Assembly: GCA_030704615.1 (NCBI GenBank)
Contig: CM060734.1
Location: 18,354,001-18,418,000 of the forward strand
From: Takakia lepidozioides
Lineage: Eukaryota; Streptophyta; Takakiopsida; Takakiales; Takakiaceae
Direction of reading: 5' to 3'
Length of the DNA: 64,000 bases
The notes below the pieces were generated by a model. That model worked only from the letters and a program-made list of their open reading frames with translations, did no database searches and was not told the DNA's origin. Of this stretch, positions 54,361 through 64,000 are shown piece after piece (positions within the stretch are counted from its first letter, which is position 1; every line of letters starts with the position of its first letter). Both the position numbers and the translations under genes were made by a program.

Positions 54361-55083
54361 TACAGTATGCCAGCACTGCGCAGAGTTGATCCCTGCACCG
54401 CATCTCCGCCAGATGGGCTTATATCCGGGGAATGGAGGAGCGCCACGTCATCTATTGTAGAAGAGCTCCTGCTACGAGTACTACGAGCTATAGCCCCCCT
54501 GAGTACACCGAATGAGCGGGTGCCACATCACCGAATGCTCTGCAGTTGCTGCTTTGAATCATGTATAGTAACAGAAAAGTTTACTCACACCTGTGGTTTT
54601 CCAGGCTGGCAGCCAATTGGATCGCCTGCCTTTCGACGGCTGGTGCATGCGCCACTTGCCACCTGGAAACGGTCGAGACGAAGGACGAAGAAGAAGGACG
54701 AAGACGATCGTTAAACGTTTTTGACGTTCTTGGGCGGACGTGGAGGGGTAGCTTTCGGATTTCGGCTGTCTGTGGAGAGGACGATGACGACCTTCTTGTT
54801 AATGCTCGAGGGGGCATTATGGCCGGAAGCGCAAAGGACGTGGAGACAGGTCGAGGTGGTCCGTGAAATGCAGTTGTGGTGCGTTTGGGGGAGTAGCATC
54901 GTGTACCATAATGTTTGTGAATATCAAGGTCCCACAGGAAAAAGTGCCGCTGTTGCCGAGTTGAGGGTCAGCCTGGAGTCGGGGCATTAGCTGTTCACAG
55001 ATTCTGTGGTCAATAGAGAGCATTGTAACCTGCAAGAAGGGCTTGCTCGACCTGGGTGGAATTGTTAATTTAGGTATATCACC
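54361..55083 (+). promoter_or_regulatory. Upstream region of the DRM gene
   Basis: Between the last SINE and the DRM start codon. A short frame at 54367-54714 has no domain and a biased composition. I see no clear TATA box; the ATG context at 55084 is good. Probably promoter plus 5' UTR, by position only. Confidence 0.35.
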
Positions 55084-58000
55084 ATGGCTGCAAATCATGA
55101 AATGCGGGATGTACGCAAGTTTTTGATTCTGGAGATGGGTTTTCCGCCTCACCTAGTTGACCGAGCCATACAGGCCCATGGTATGTCAAATACGTATTCG
55201 CCCTACTGCGACCCATTTTCTTTTCTGCAACTCTGTGCTATGCTTGCAGTTGTCCTTTACAGTGGGGAGTTCGACCCATTTGTGGTGAATGGTGTGGACA
55301 ATGCACAGGTAATGAAGGTGATGCCAATGAAATAGCGTCACTCCTACTTGCCCGGGATCCCCTGACCCATTTCGCTAACCAGCCTTCTCAATCAGTGGTG
55401 AGTGTTCCTCAAGTCAGCATAATGGACCATGGGCCCGCAAAATCAGAGGTAAAATACAATTCTTTGCTTTTTGAGGTCGTTTCTTGGTGCTCCGTAGACA
55501 CTTTGTTATACTTTGGGGAAGACAGTGCTTAGATAGAGCTGTAGATGCTTTTATACTTGGCTTGTGCTGAATTTCAAAGAGTTTCGGTTGCATAAGAATC
55601 CGGAAACTTCGTCTGTGTAGGACATAACATGCAGTGATGCAGACGATGAAGCCCAGTCAATGGATGAAGGGAGGGACCCCAGAAATGGAGAAATCTATGG
55701 AGGATCCTTGGAGCCTCTTTTGGAGGGAGAGACGAGATCCTTGACACAGCAAGGCAACAGAGATCCAAACTTACATGATTGGGATAGACCGGTTAATTGG
55801 GAGCTGGAGTGGGTGATGGAGGAGGATACTGAAGGTGGAAGGGATGAACTGAACAGAGGTGCTGTTCAGATATATGACAATGTCTCTCTAGAGACAAGCC
55901 GAAATGAGGTACTTACTACCCTAACTAATTTGCTTCTCCTTCTAAATGGGCTCCAAAAATCCCTCTACCTGAGCATAAAAGTTTTGACTAAAAGTGGGTT
56001 TGGGTACGTTTGTAAGAGATGGAGAGATTCCTAGATCAACTATTTGACTTTTGATTATTGGCAGGAGGATGGAGATGCTGCCATCAACGTAAAAGATGCA
56101 GAGCGAATGATGTACTTACGGGACATGGGCTTCTCGCCAGAGCTCATACATCGAGCGATACATATGCACGGTTGGTGAGCTTGCCCATAGAGAGACCTCA
56201 TCTGTCCACTGCAAGATTTGGCGATTGTTCCTTTATGTTATCACTTATAGGTCATTTCTCATAAGCCTTTGCTAATGGGACTGTTAGGCTAGAGAGAGAG
56301 AAGAGTGCTGCAACATGCTCTCGCATGCCATTTGAGGTTTTGCAACTGTGCCTTTGCAGGGGCACAAGCTGCAGATTCCGCTCTGGTGCAGTTTTGCCTG
56401 GACTGGCAAGGAAACAATGGTCATGATAGCTATGATGGCCAACTTGGTGAAGATCATCAAGCTAATGGACAAGAGTATGATCACAACTTTACGCGTACCG
56501 ATGCACAGTCCCATGGAGAGGACGATCTGCATGGTGCTCCCAGTATGGACAAGGCCAATTGGGTGGGTCTTGTGGACCTGAAAGGAGCAATTTACTGTCC
56601 TTGGTTCAGTTCTAGAGTAGCCTATTGGTTGGGTCCCTTGGGTGTATCTAACATCTTCCTTTCTGCTATAAAGCAGGGGGACCTGATGGCATTGTCGATG
56701 AGCTAATTAAGTATGGTGGCGACCCTATGGTACAGGCCCTTGCTCTTCTCTTTAACCTTACTTGGCAGACTGAAGTGATCCCCTTTCTTTGGAGACAGGG
56801 AGTCATTGTCAACCTGTATAAGAAAGGCGACAGAGAAGAGCCTGGGAACTATCGCGGTATCACGCTTCTTAGCACAGTTGGGAAGCTGTTTTGTAGGATA
56901 ATAAGCACCCATCTCAAGGTTGATCTGGAGTCTTAAGGTGGTTTTCATGAAGGCCAGGCTGGCTTTCGGAGACATAGGCGCTGCACTGACCATATCTTCA
57001 CTCTTAAGTCAGATCAACCAGGGAAGGAAAAGAGAAGGAAAGCCCATTTTTCTCTTCTTCCGGGATGTCAAAAAGGCTTATGAGACAGTGTCATGGGCTA
57101 TGGCTCCGGCTTTGGTCTTCTGGGGTCAGGGTCAGGGGAAAGATGTGGAGGATGGTCCACAACCTGAATGCGAACACCAAAAGCTGTGTTAAGGTCAATG
57201 GTCAGAAGTCTAACTTCTTTGATATTGATCAAGGTGTAGCACAAGGTTGCACCCTCTTCCCACTGCTCTTCAATGTTTTCATTAATTGGCTTCTTGAAGA
57301 TGTGGAAAGTGACCACCATACCAGCTCTTATGTTTGCGGATGACTTTGCAGGCCTATGGGATACACCATCCTATCTCCAGTTTGCGTGACGAGGTTCTTT
57401 GACCTGTGGAGGCTAGAAGCTAATGTTAGTAAATGTGCAGTGGTGGCATTCAACCGTGGGGAGGGAGGAGGGGATCTCAAATAAAAATGCGGCGATGAAG
57501 AGATCCCTGTACTCCCTTCCTACACATATCTTGGTGTTGAGTTTTCCTCCAACTGTAACTGGGAGGCACATGTACAAAAAGTGATCAATGCTAAATGCAA
57601 AGCTTTGGGTCTCACTAAATTTTTCCAGTGCAGAGGGATTAATACCGAAGTTTAAAGGACCATGCTTTGCGATATTACTAGGCCAGCCTGGGAGTACGCA
57701 ACTGCTGTGTGGGTTGACATTTCCAACCATGCTAAATCTCTAGAATCCATTCAGGTCACGGTGCTCAAAGAAAGCATGTCGGCTTGCTCTAGAACAGCTA
57801 ATGTGGCTGTTGGGGGCAAGTTTGGCATACCTCCCTTAAGCACTCAACATGATGAATTCAAGGTCAGATAGGTAAGTTGATTCGCATGCCAAATACCAGA
57901 GACCCTATGATAATCGACGCTAGTCTGAATATTAGTCCAGAAGAATTGACCCTACTGGATGAAGCTGACCTGGAGAGGGTTGTGTCCAAAGCCATGTCTG

Positions 58001-61000
58001 ATGCCCAAAGGCTGTGCGATGAAAATGTCGTTAGGCATAAATCACTGACCTTGTTTCCAGTCTGTGTCATGGGCGAGGACCTTAAGGATGATCTGAAGGG
58101 CCTACCTATCCTCGGCATTTGACTGAAAGTTAAACTCAGGGCGGGAAGCCTACAGATGCAGAGAGGAGAGGAGATAGTAATTACCCAATTTGCGGGCAGC
58201 CTGCAGACAACATCCATTTTCTGATACATAGTCTGGAATATTCTCACCAGAGAGTAATCCTCTTCAGGGCGATCAAGAACATTGTCCCTGCACCTCTGTT
58301 CACCAGCTTCCAAAATCTTGAGGCTGAGCCTAATGCCCTGGCCCTCTTGGGGCCTAATTTCTGGGCAGCTCACACACAGCAAATTGATGCTTGTGTGAAG
58401 GGCTTTGTAGAGGATATCTGTAAAACCCGAACTAATTGTCTTTACCAAGGTAAGTCACACAGTTGGAGTGAGCCCCTCCCAAAGGTAGTTTCTGCTCCCA
58501 TTTGTTCTGCCCAAACTGGTTGCGGGGTCTATGGCCACAAAGGCTATGGCAAACAACCTCTTACGAGTAGTGTGTGTGTGAGTGTGTGTGTGTGTGTGAA
58601 GGGCCTAGTACAGAGTGAGGGGCAGAAGCCTCCTGTGCCCGGCACACTCCCCACGGATGTCAGCCCTGTGTTGTAAACACAGGGCTATAAGACTAAAATC
58701 AATCTTATGAGTACACACATACATACACACACACACACTCTCTCTCTCTTTCTCTCAGTATCCTTGGCAGAACTTCTAGGTCTAACAGTGAGGGGTCCTC
58801 TGAAGAATGGAAGGACAGTTGGAAAAACTGTTCCTATGATTCAAGACAGCCCTGATGAATTGGAGTATATTTCAAAGGCTTACAACGCTCCCATTAGTTC
58901 TTCTGAGATTGTGGAAGCAATTGAGCATTTAAATGGATATAAAGCTGGTGGACCTGATGGCATAGTCAATGAGCTTATCAAGCACGGGGGCGATCCCACG
59001 ATAGAGGCCCTTGTACTTCTCTTTAACCTTATCTGGATGACTGAAATGATCCCCTTTCGCTGGCGACAGGGGGCCATTGTCAATCTATACAAGAAGGGTG
59101 ACAGAGAAGAACCGGGGAACTACCGAGGCATCACGCTCCTCAATGCAGTTGGGAAGATGTTTTGCAGAGTTATAAGTCTCCAGGTTGATCTGGAATCTAG
59201 AGGTTGTTTCCACGAAGGCCAAGCTGGCTTTCGGCAAAACAGGGGCTGCGTGGATCATATCTTCACTCTAAGCTAGATTATCCAGGGAAGGAAAAAAGAA
59301 GGGAAACCCACTTTTGTATTTTTCTTGGATGTCAAAAGGCTTATGACACAGTGTAGAGAGATGGTCTATGGCTCTGCCTCTGGTCATGTGGGATCAAGGG
59401 AAAGATGTGGAGAGCTGTCCATAACTTGTATGCTTGCACCAAAAGTTGGGTCACTGTTAATGGACAGAAGTCTAACTTCTTTGACATAGACCAAGGTGTA
59501 GCTCAAGGATGTACCCTCTCCCCTCTGCTCTTCAATGTTTTCATCAATCAACTCCTCGAGGATGTGGAAAGTGAGGGATTTGGGTTAAGGGTGGGTGATG
59601 CCACCATACCAGCCCTAATGTTTGCAGATGACTTCACAGGCATAAGGGAGACTCCTTCCAACCTCCAGGAGTTGATTGATTGCGCGAAGACATACTTCGA
59701 CCTTTGGGGGCTAGAGGCTAACGTCAGTAAATGTGCAGTGGTGGCATTCAACGACAGAGGAGAGGGAGGAAGTGATCTCAAGTGGCAGTGGGGTAGCCAA
59801 GAGATTCCGGTCTTCCCTTCCTACACATACCTGGGCGTTGAGGTTTCCTCCAACTGTAACTGGGATGCACATATTGAGAAAGTTGTTCAAACTGGCAAGG
59901 GCAAAGTGCTGGGTCTCACTAAATTTTTCCACTGCAGAGGGATCCACTCTGAGGTCAAGAAAACCATGCTTTGTCGCGTTATTAGACCTGCCTCGGAGTA
60001 TGTATCTGCAATATGGGTTGATAACTAGTGCCGAGAGTGGGTAGACCCTTGAGGTCATCCATGATGTCCTCCCCCATGTCACAGACTGGAAACAAGTTCA
60101 GGGAAGTTTTCTGCCTAACTTCATTTTCATCAGACAATTTCCTGGCAACAGACATGGCTTTGGACACTACAGCCTCTAAGTCAGATTTATCCAGCAGGGT
60201 TAAGACTTCGGGCTAAGATTCAGATCCTTGAGAATTTCTTCTACTCTCATCCGCCAGGACTTAGCCTGTTTGACAGGGCGGTCCTGTTTCCAAGATATAG
60301 AGTCGATTAACTCGGGATATCTGGTGTTGGACATGTGTTGCAGCTGACCCCACCATCTGACCTTGAATTCATCTCGTCGGGAGCTTAAGGAAGGGATGCC
60401 AAACTCAACCCGAACAGCCACATTGGGTTTTGGAGCATGCTGACATGCACTCCTTAAGCACCCCCACTTGAATGGATTCTAGAGACTTAGTGAAATTTAA
60501 ACTCAGGGCGGGAAGCCTACCTTTGAACAGCAACAGAGGCAGAGAGGAACGGGAGAGTGCAATTGCCCGTTGTGTGGGCAACCTGAAGACAATATTCATT
60601 TTCTGATTCATTGTCGGGGGTGAGAGAGACGCTCTCTTAGAATCTATCAAGGGAATTGTGCCTGTACCTCTGTTTACCAACTTTGAAAGTCTCGAGGCTG
60701 AGCCAAAAGCCCAGGCCCTTTGGGGCCTAGTTATTGGGCAAACCACACACAGCAGGTTGATGCTCGTGTAAAGGGATTTCTAGAGGATATTTGGAAAACC
60801 TAGATCAATTGTTTATTCCAAGTCCTACTACCGGCGTCAGCCCCTGACAAAGATAGGTTCTGTCCCTTTGTGTTCCGCTCAAAGAGGGCGCAGGGTCAAT
60901 GGCCACAAGGCGACGGCAAACAACGTCTTATGAGTACATTCTCTCTCCCTCTCTCTCTCCTTTGAACTGGGCGGGTCAATGGCCACAAGGCTACGGCAAA

Positions 61001-64000
61001 CAACGTCTTATGAGTACAATCTCTCCTTTGAACAGCAAACAGAAGCAGAGAGGAAAGGGGGATTGCAAATGCCCGTTGTGTGGGCAACCTGAAGACATTA
61101 TTCATTTCCTGATTCTTTGTCCTGGGTACTCTCACCAGAGGGACGCCCACTTCAAATCCATATAAGGGATTTGTGCCTGTACCTCTGTTTACCAACTTTG
61201 AAAATCTTGAGGCTGAGCCAAAAGCTCAGGCCCTTTTGGGGCCTAGTTATTGGGCAAATGACACAGCAGATTGATGCGTGTGTAAAGGGATTTCTAGAGG
61301 ATATCTGGGAAACTCAGATTGATCGTCTGTTCCAAGGTAGGTCATACTACCAGCATCAGCCCCTGACAAAGGTAGTTTCTGTCCCTTTGTGTTCCGCTCA
61401 AACTGGGCATAGGGTCAATGGCCACAAGGCTACGGCAAACGACGTCTTATGAGTAAATTCTCTCTTGCTGTCACTCTCTCCCAGGCCCTTGCGAGCCCTG
61501 GTCATTGCAAAGGTTCATTCTTCTTCTCTGATATAACAAATCTCTTTCTTTCTTTTTCTCTCGCGACAAATCTGTATGAATTCAATCTCTTCTGAAAGAA
61601 ACCCTTTCTTGAACTTTTATGGTCAGGCCTATGGAGTAAACAATTCTGGGAGTGAATCAGGATCTGATGCTGCTGACGAATTAGCGGACAGGGCTCCAGA
61701 TTTGGCAAGAGAGCAGCGGGATGAATCTGATCTGCTGCCAGGAACTGGGGGCCAATTTACAGTTGGACCAGAGAAACGGTTTCTGTTGCTTAGCCAGGGG
61801 TTCCCAGCAAAGCTTGTTGAGCAGGCCATTCGAGAGTTGGGTGAGTGAATTCCTTCCACTAAGTGCAGAAGGCTTAGTGAAGGTGAGCTGCCTAGCAATT
61901 GCTGGTTCCCCAGACCAATAGAACGGAACTCTATAAATGTTTTTGGACATGCACACAGTAGACAAGCAAGAAAAGATAGCCATTAGGGTTAACAGTGACA
62001 CCTTGTTGGAAGTGCAGGTGAAGGAGAGGATTATAACATACTGTTAGATCACACTTTGCACCTGACTTCCCAGCAAAGCAGTGGAGCATCAACCTCGGTG
62101 TGTTGGAGTTACCTTCACTGATTGACCATGGTTACTAGCTTCTTTGCATTGATTGGTCCTCTATCCATGGATGTGATTGGCCTTCACTGTTCTCCCACAG
62201 CATCCCAAATATGAGATGAAATTGAGCTTTGCAATCGTTTGTGGCTGATGGCAGGAACCCATTAACTATGATGCGATAAACACTGTGGAAAAGCTTGTGA
62301 AGGAGTTCAAGTTCTCAGCTAAGGCTGTTGAAAGAGCTGTGAAATGCTGTCGTAAGTGCCTGCACCCGGCTTGGTATTAGCTCAACTTCCACATTCTGAA
62401 GTGAAAAAACTGATGTGTAGCATGACATTTGCAGACACCCCAGTGTGGAATGCACAGGAGAGCCAGATTGCTGATTTGATAGATTTTCTTCAGGCTCATG
62501 GCGAAGAGCTGGAGAAAGTGAGTACCGTTTTACCTGTCTTAATATGTGTCTGCCCTAAGTGTTTGTGGGTCTTCCTGCAAGGTTGTATTTTGTCTCCTAC
62601 AATATTGGTTGGAAGGGAGATATAATGTGTCATGTTGCCATTTTTTGTTCCTCTGGACATAAATCTGCTGCGTTTTCTTTTCTTTTGAGTTGTTTTTGTC
62701 TTTGTTTTTGTGGTTCTACATTATAGTTGTACTTCGTCATTTGGATCTTTTGGATGTTTAAAAGTTCCCTCTTTCTGTTTTTCTCTCTTGGGGCCAATGG
62801 CCACAAGGCTACGGTTAACAACGTCTTATGAGTACATTCTCTTGGGGGCTCCTCGTAGACATCTTTCACATTCTTTCTTTTTCTATGTCCCCTCTACTAC
62901 CAAATCTCAGGCTGCTACTTTCTACCCTTTTAGAGAGAACTTGTTGGGAGCCCCATTGTCCTCTCTTGTTTTCTTCCTTGTCCCATAATCTCTTCAAGCT
63001 TCCTGTGGATGTTATGTCTTCTCTCTGTACATGAGCATTATGCATGTTCAGGAAGTATAATACTCTAGCGGATTGAGACCCTGCTGAGGTTAGTGTCAAG
63101 TGGGACTGTAGCTTCAGGGGGAAGGTGAAGGACAACTCAGACAGTCGCTCTCATCATCCTTTCTTTCTATGTATTTCTTTGTTTGCTACCCATCCTTGTC
63201 CCGCTTTTGGATTGCTGTGGATGTTATTGCATTCAGGTCTTGATCTTCTTTCATGTACACTTTCTGTATGTGCTATTTTTCTTACAAGGGGGTTTCTGTT
63301 TGAATGACAGGATGTGGACGCCATTGCAGGTATTTGGCAAGATGATTGCTGGGTGAGGGGAGAATTGGCAGAGACAATAGCAAGGAAAAGGGGGAAGCAC
63401 AAGGTTATGGAGTGGCTTGGCGATGCTAGAATTTCAAATTATAAGCAAGGGAAAAAGGTTCGCTTATCTGAACAGTTTCAAATAATAGAGAAGCATAAAG
63501 GAGCTACAGGATTTGGACTTCCTGGAGAGCAAGTTCAGCCACGAGTCCTCAGTGATGACATTAGAGGCGCACCCTTCTTCTACTTCGAGAATGTTGCAAG
63601 TATGCCAAACGACGAATGGGCTAGGATCCGAAGGCATCTATTCGACATAGAACCCGAGTTTGTAGATTCTCTACATTTTTCAGCATGCAGACGGCCCCGA
63701 GGTTATATCCATAATCTTCCAATTGAAGGAAGGGTGAAAGTTCTGCCTGATCCTCCAATGACTATTCAAGAGCTTATGCCGCAAACTCGAGCGTTTTGGC
63801 CTCACTGGGACAATCGCACCAAGTTGAACTGCATCAGCACCAAGAAGGGTTCAGAATTCTTATCCAAGAAGTTGGACTTGCGAGCCACCTTAGAGTCTGG
63901 AAACATGGATGACCCTGTGAAGCAAAAAGAAATCATGAAATGGTGCAGAAGGTGGAATCTGGTGTGGACAGCTCCCAACATTCCTACACCCATCTCAGAG
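55084..64000 (+). CDS. DRM: DRM-type DNA cytosine methyltransferase, 5' part (cut by window edge)
   Basis: De novo cytosine methyltransferase of RNA-directed DNA methylation, acting in the nucleus. Ten exons join in one frame to 666 codons: 55084-55180, 55309-55448, 55621-55908, 56065-56170, 56360-56562, 61627-61840, 62018-62097, 62255-62351, 62435-62517, 63311-64000+. All introns are GT-AG. Start: ATG in ATCACCATGGC. UBA-like helices: residues 6-47 (LEMGFPPHLVDRAIQAHG), 186-225 (RDMGFSPELIHRAIHMHG), 328-366 (SQGFPAKLVEQAIRELG), 380-435 (KLVKEFKFSAKAVERAVKCC). The methyltransferase part starts near 522 with APFFYFENV, FDIEPEFVDS, RGYIHNLPIEG and DNRTKLNC, the rearranged DRM N-terminal half. 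The SAM-binding and catalytic Pro-Cys motifs lie beyond the window, so DRM2-like or DRM3-like cannot be decided. Splicing is inferred. Confidence 0.9.
56666..58570 (+). mobile_element. Non-LTR retrotransposon (LINE), 5'-truncated copy 1
   Basis: Starts inside the RT: LYKKGDREEPGNYRGITLLS and FHEGQAGFRRHRRC, then MFADDFAG (catalytic ADD box) around 57327-57350, a C-terminal region ELTLLDEADLERVVSKAM (57940-58000), and a 3' end GGCCACAAAGGCTATGGCAA. Many frameshifts and stops. No poly-A; the end is followed by (GT)n. The clade is not assigned: the box order is LINE-like, not LTR-like. Confidence 0.85.
58568..58757. repeat. (GT)n and (CA)n tracts flanking a perfect hairpin
   Basis: (GT)n at about 58568-58597 and (CA)n followed by (CT)n at about 58712-58757. 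Between them AGCCCTGTGTT (58662-58672) and AACACAGGGCT (58676-58686) form an 11-bp perfect stem with a GTA loop. Lies between LINE copies 1 and 2. Confidence 0.85.
58760..60955 (+). mobile_element. LINE copy 2, with internal inversion
   Basis: Longer at its 5' end than copy 1: begins near VRGPLKNGRTVGKTVPMIQD, then NGYKAGGPDGIVNELIKHGG and NYRGITLLNAVGKMFC. After a stop-filled stretch, 59405-60025 is open: GVAQGCTLSPLLFNVFINQL, MFADDFTGIRETP, SYTYLGVEVSSNCNWDAH. 60022-60487 is inverted relative to copy 1. From 60490 the order resumes with a zinc-binding tail and ends with the shared 3' terminus at 60896-60955. Confidence 0.85.
60960..61475 (+). mobile_element. LINE 3'-end fragments, copies 3 and 4
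   Basis: A second short 3' terminus lies at about 60972-61020 (GGTCAATGGCCACAAGGCTA). A longer fragment follows from about 61026, encoding the zinc-binding motif CPLCGQPEDIIHFLILC (CX2CX7HX4C) and ending with the same terminus at 61422-61475. Copies stop at identical ends, ATGAGTA then CT-rich sequence, as expected for target-primed reverse transcription. Confidence 0.8.
62795..62850 (+). mobile_element. Short LINE 3' terminus in DRM intron 9
   Basis: CCAATGGCCACAAGGCTACG and ACAACGTCTTATGAGTACAT repeat the LINE terminus of intron 5. It is an isolated, extremely truncated insertion in a different intron of the same gene. Confidence 0.75.

Larger units (their letters stand above)
56563..61626 (+). 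other. DRM intron 5, 5.06 kb, filled with LINE fragments
   Basis: Donor GTGGGT at 56563 and acceptor TTATGGTCAG ending 61626, both keeping phase 0. The other nine introns are 128 to about 793 bp. Nearly all the extra length is LINE sequence in the same orientation as the gene. Confidence 0.75.

Noticed and set aside
54367-54714. 115-codon frame as the first DRM exon
   Set aside because: No UBA or other DRM similarity, a mixed Arg/Pro/Cys composition, and the ATG at 55084 opens directly into a complete UBA domain.
57877-58122. 81-codon frame as a host gene
   Set aside because: It is the C-terminal part of LINE copy 1, matched on the minus strand at 60022-60487 of copy 2.

Overview
This is a stretch of green-plant nuclear DNA, dominated by transposable elements. 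The assignment rests on a DRM-type (domains rearranged) cytosine methyltransferase gene with GT-AG introns at the right end, on plant-type Ty3/Gypsy retrotransposons, and on tRNA-derived SINEs. I cannot name the species. The non-angiosperm look of the retroelement proteins suggests a non-seed plant or gymnosperm, but this is only an impression. No rRNA, CRISPR or bacterial-type operon is visible.

Layout. (1) 1-4170, minus: 5' part of a decayed chromodomain-type Ty3/Gypsy element (LTR fragment, initiator-Met primer site, gag, protease, RT, RNase H, start of integrase). (2) 6889-8908, minus: 3' end of a second copy of that family (chromodomain, polypurine tract, complete 1.6 kb LTR). (3) 8909-12011: a non-coding repeat copy with a 191-bp tandem repeat and CATCC/GGATG palindromes. 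(4) 12012-16494, minus: a rearranged copy of a second Ty3/Gypsy family. (5) 16495-22075: the most unusual part. It holds a SWIM zinc-finger ORF (minus) and a divergently placed multi-exon gene (plus) whose product carries a permuted, beta-class amino-methyltransferase-like domain; one of its introns holds an exact 147-bp palindromic satellite. (6) 22.4-41.75 kb: a tandem array of about 2-kb non-coding units, split by a full-length 13.1 kb retrotransposon (26233-39336, minus) with LTRs, PBS, PPT, gag, pol and an extra 4 kb of ORFs after integrase. (7) 42-52.3 kb: more non-coding repeats, an LTR fragment, and a long inverted repeat with arms of about 2 kb. (8) 52.3-54 kb: SINE copies. (9) 55084-64000 (running off the edge), plus: the DRM gene, ten exons visible. 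Four UBA domains precede the methyltransferase domain, and intron 5 is swollen to 5 kb by LINE insertions.

How it fits together. The DRM gene is the only clearly intact cellular gene. DRM enzymes direct methylation to transposons, and the retroelements here show sibling-confirmed CAG-to-TAG stops, a pattern compatible with deamination of CHG-methylated cytosines. Several elements carry short inversions in place. The SWIM/methyltransferase block is the best candidate for something undescribed, although it has in-frame stops and one homopolymer frame break.
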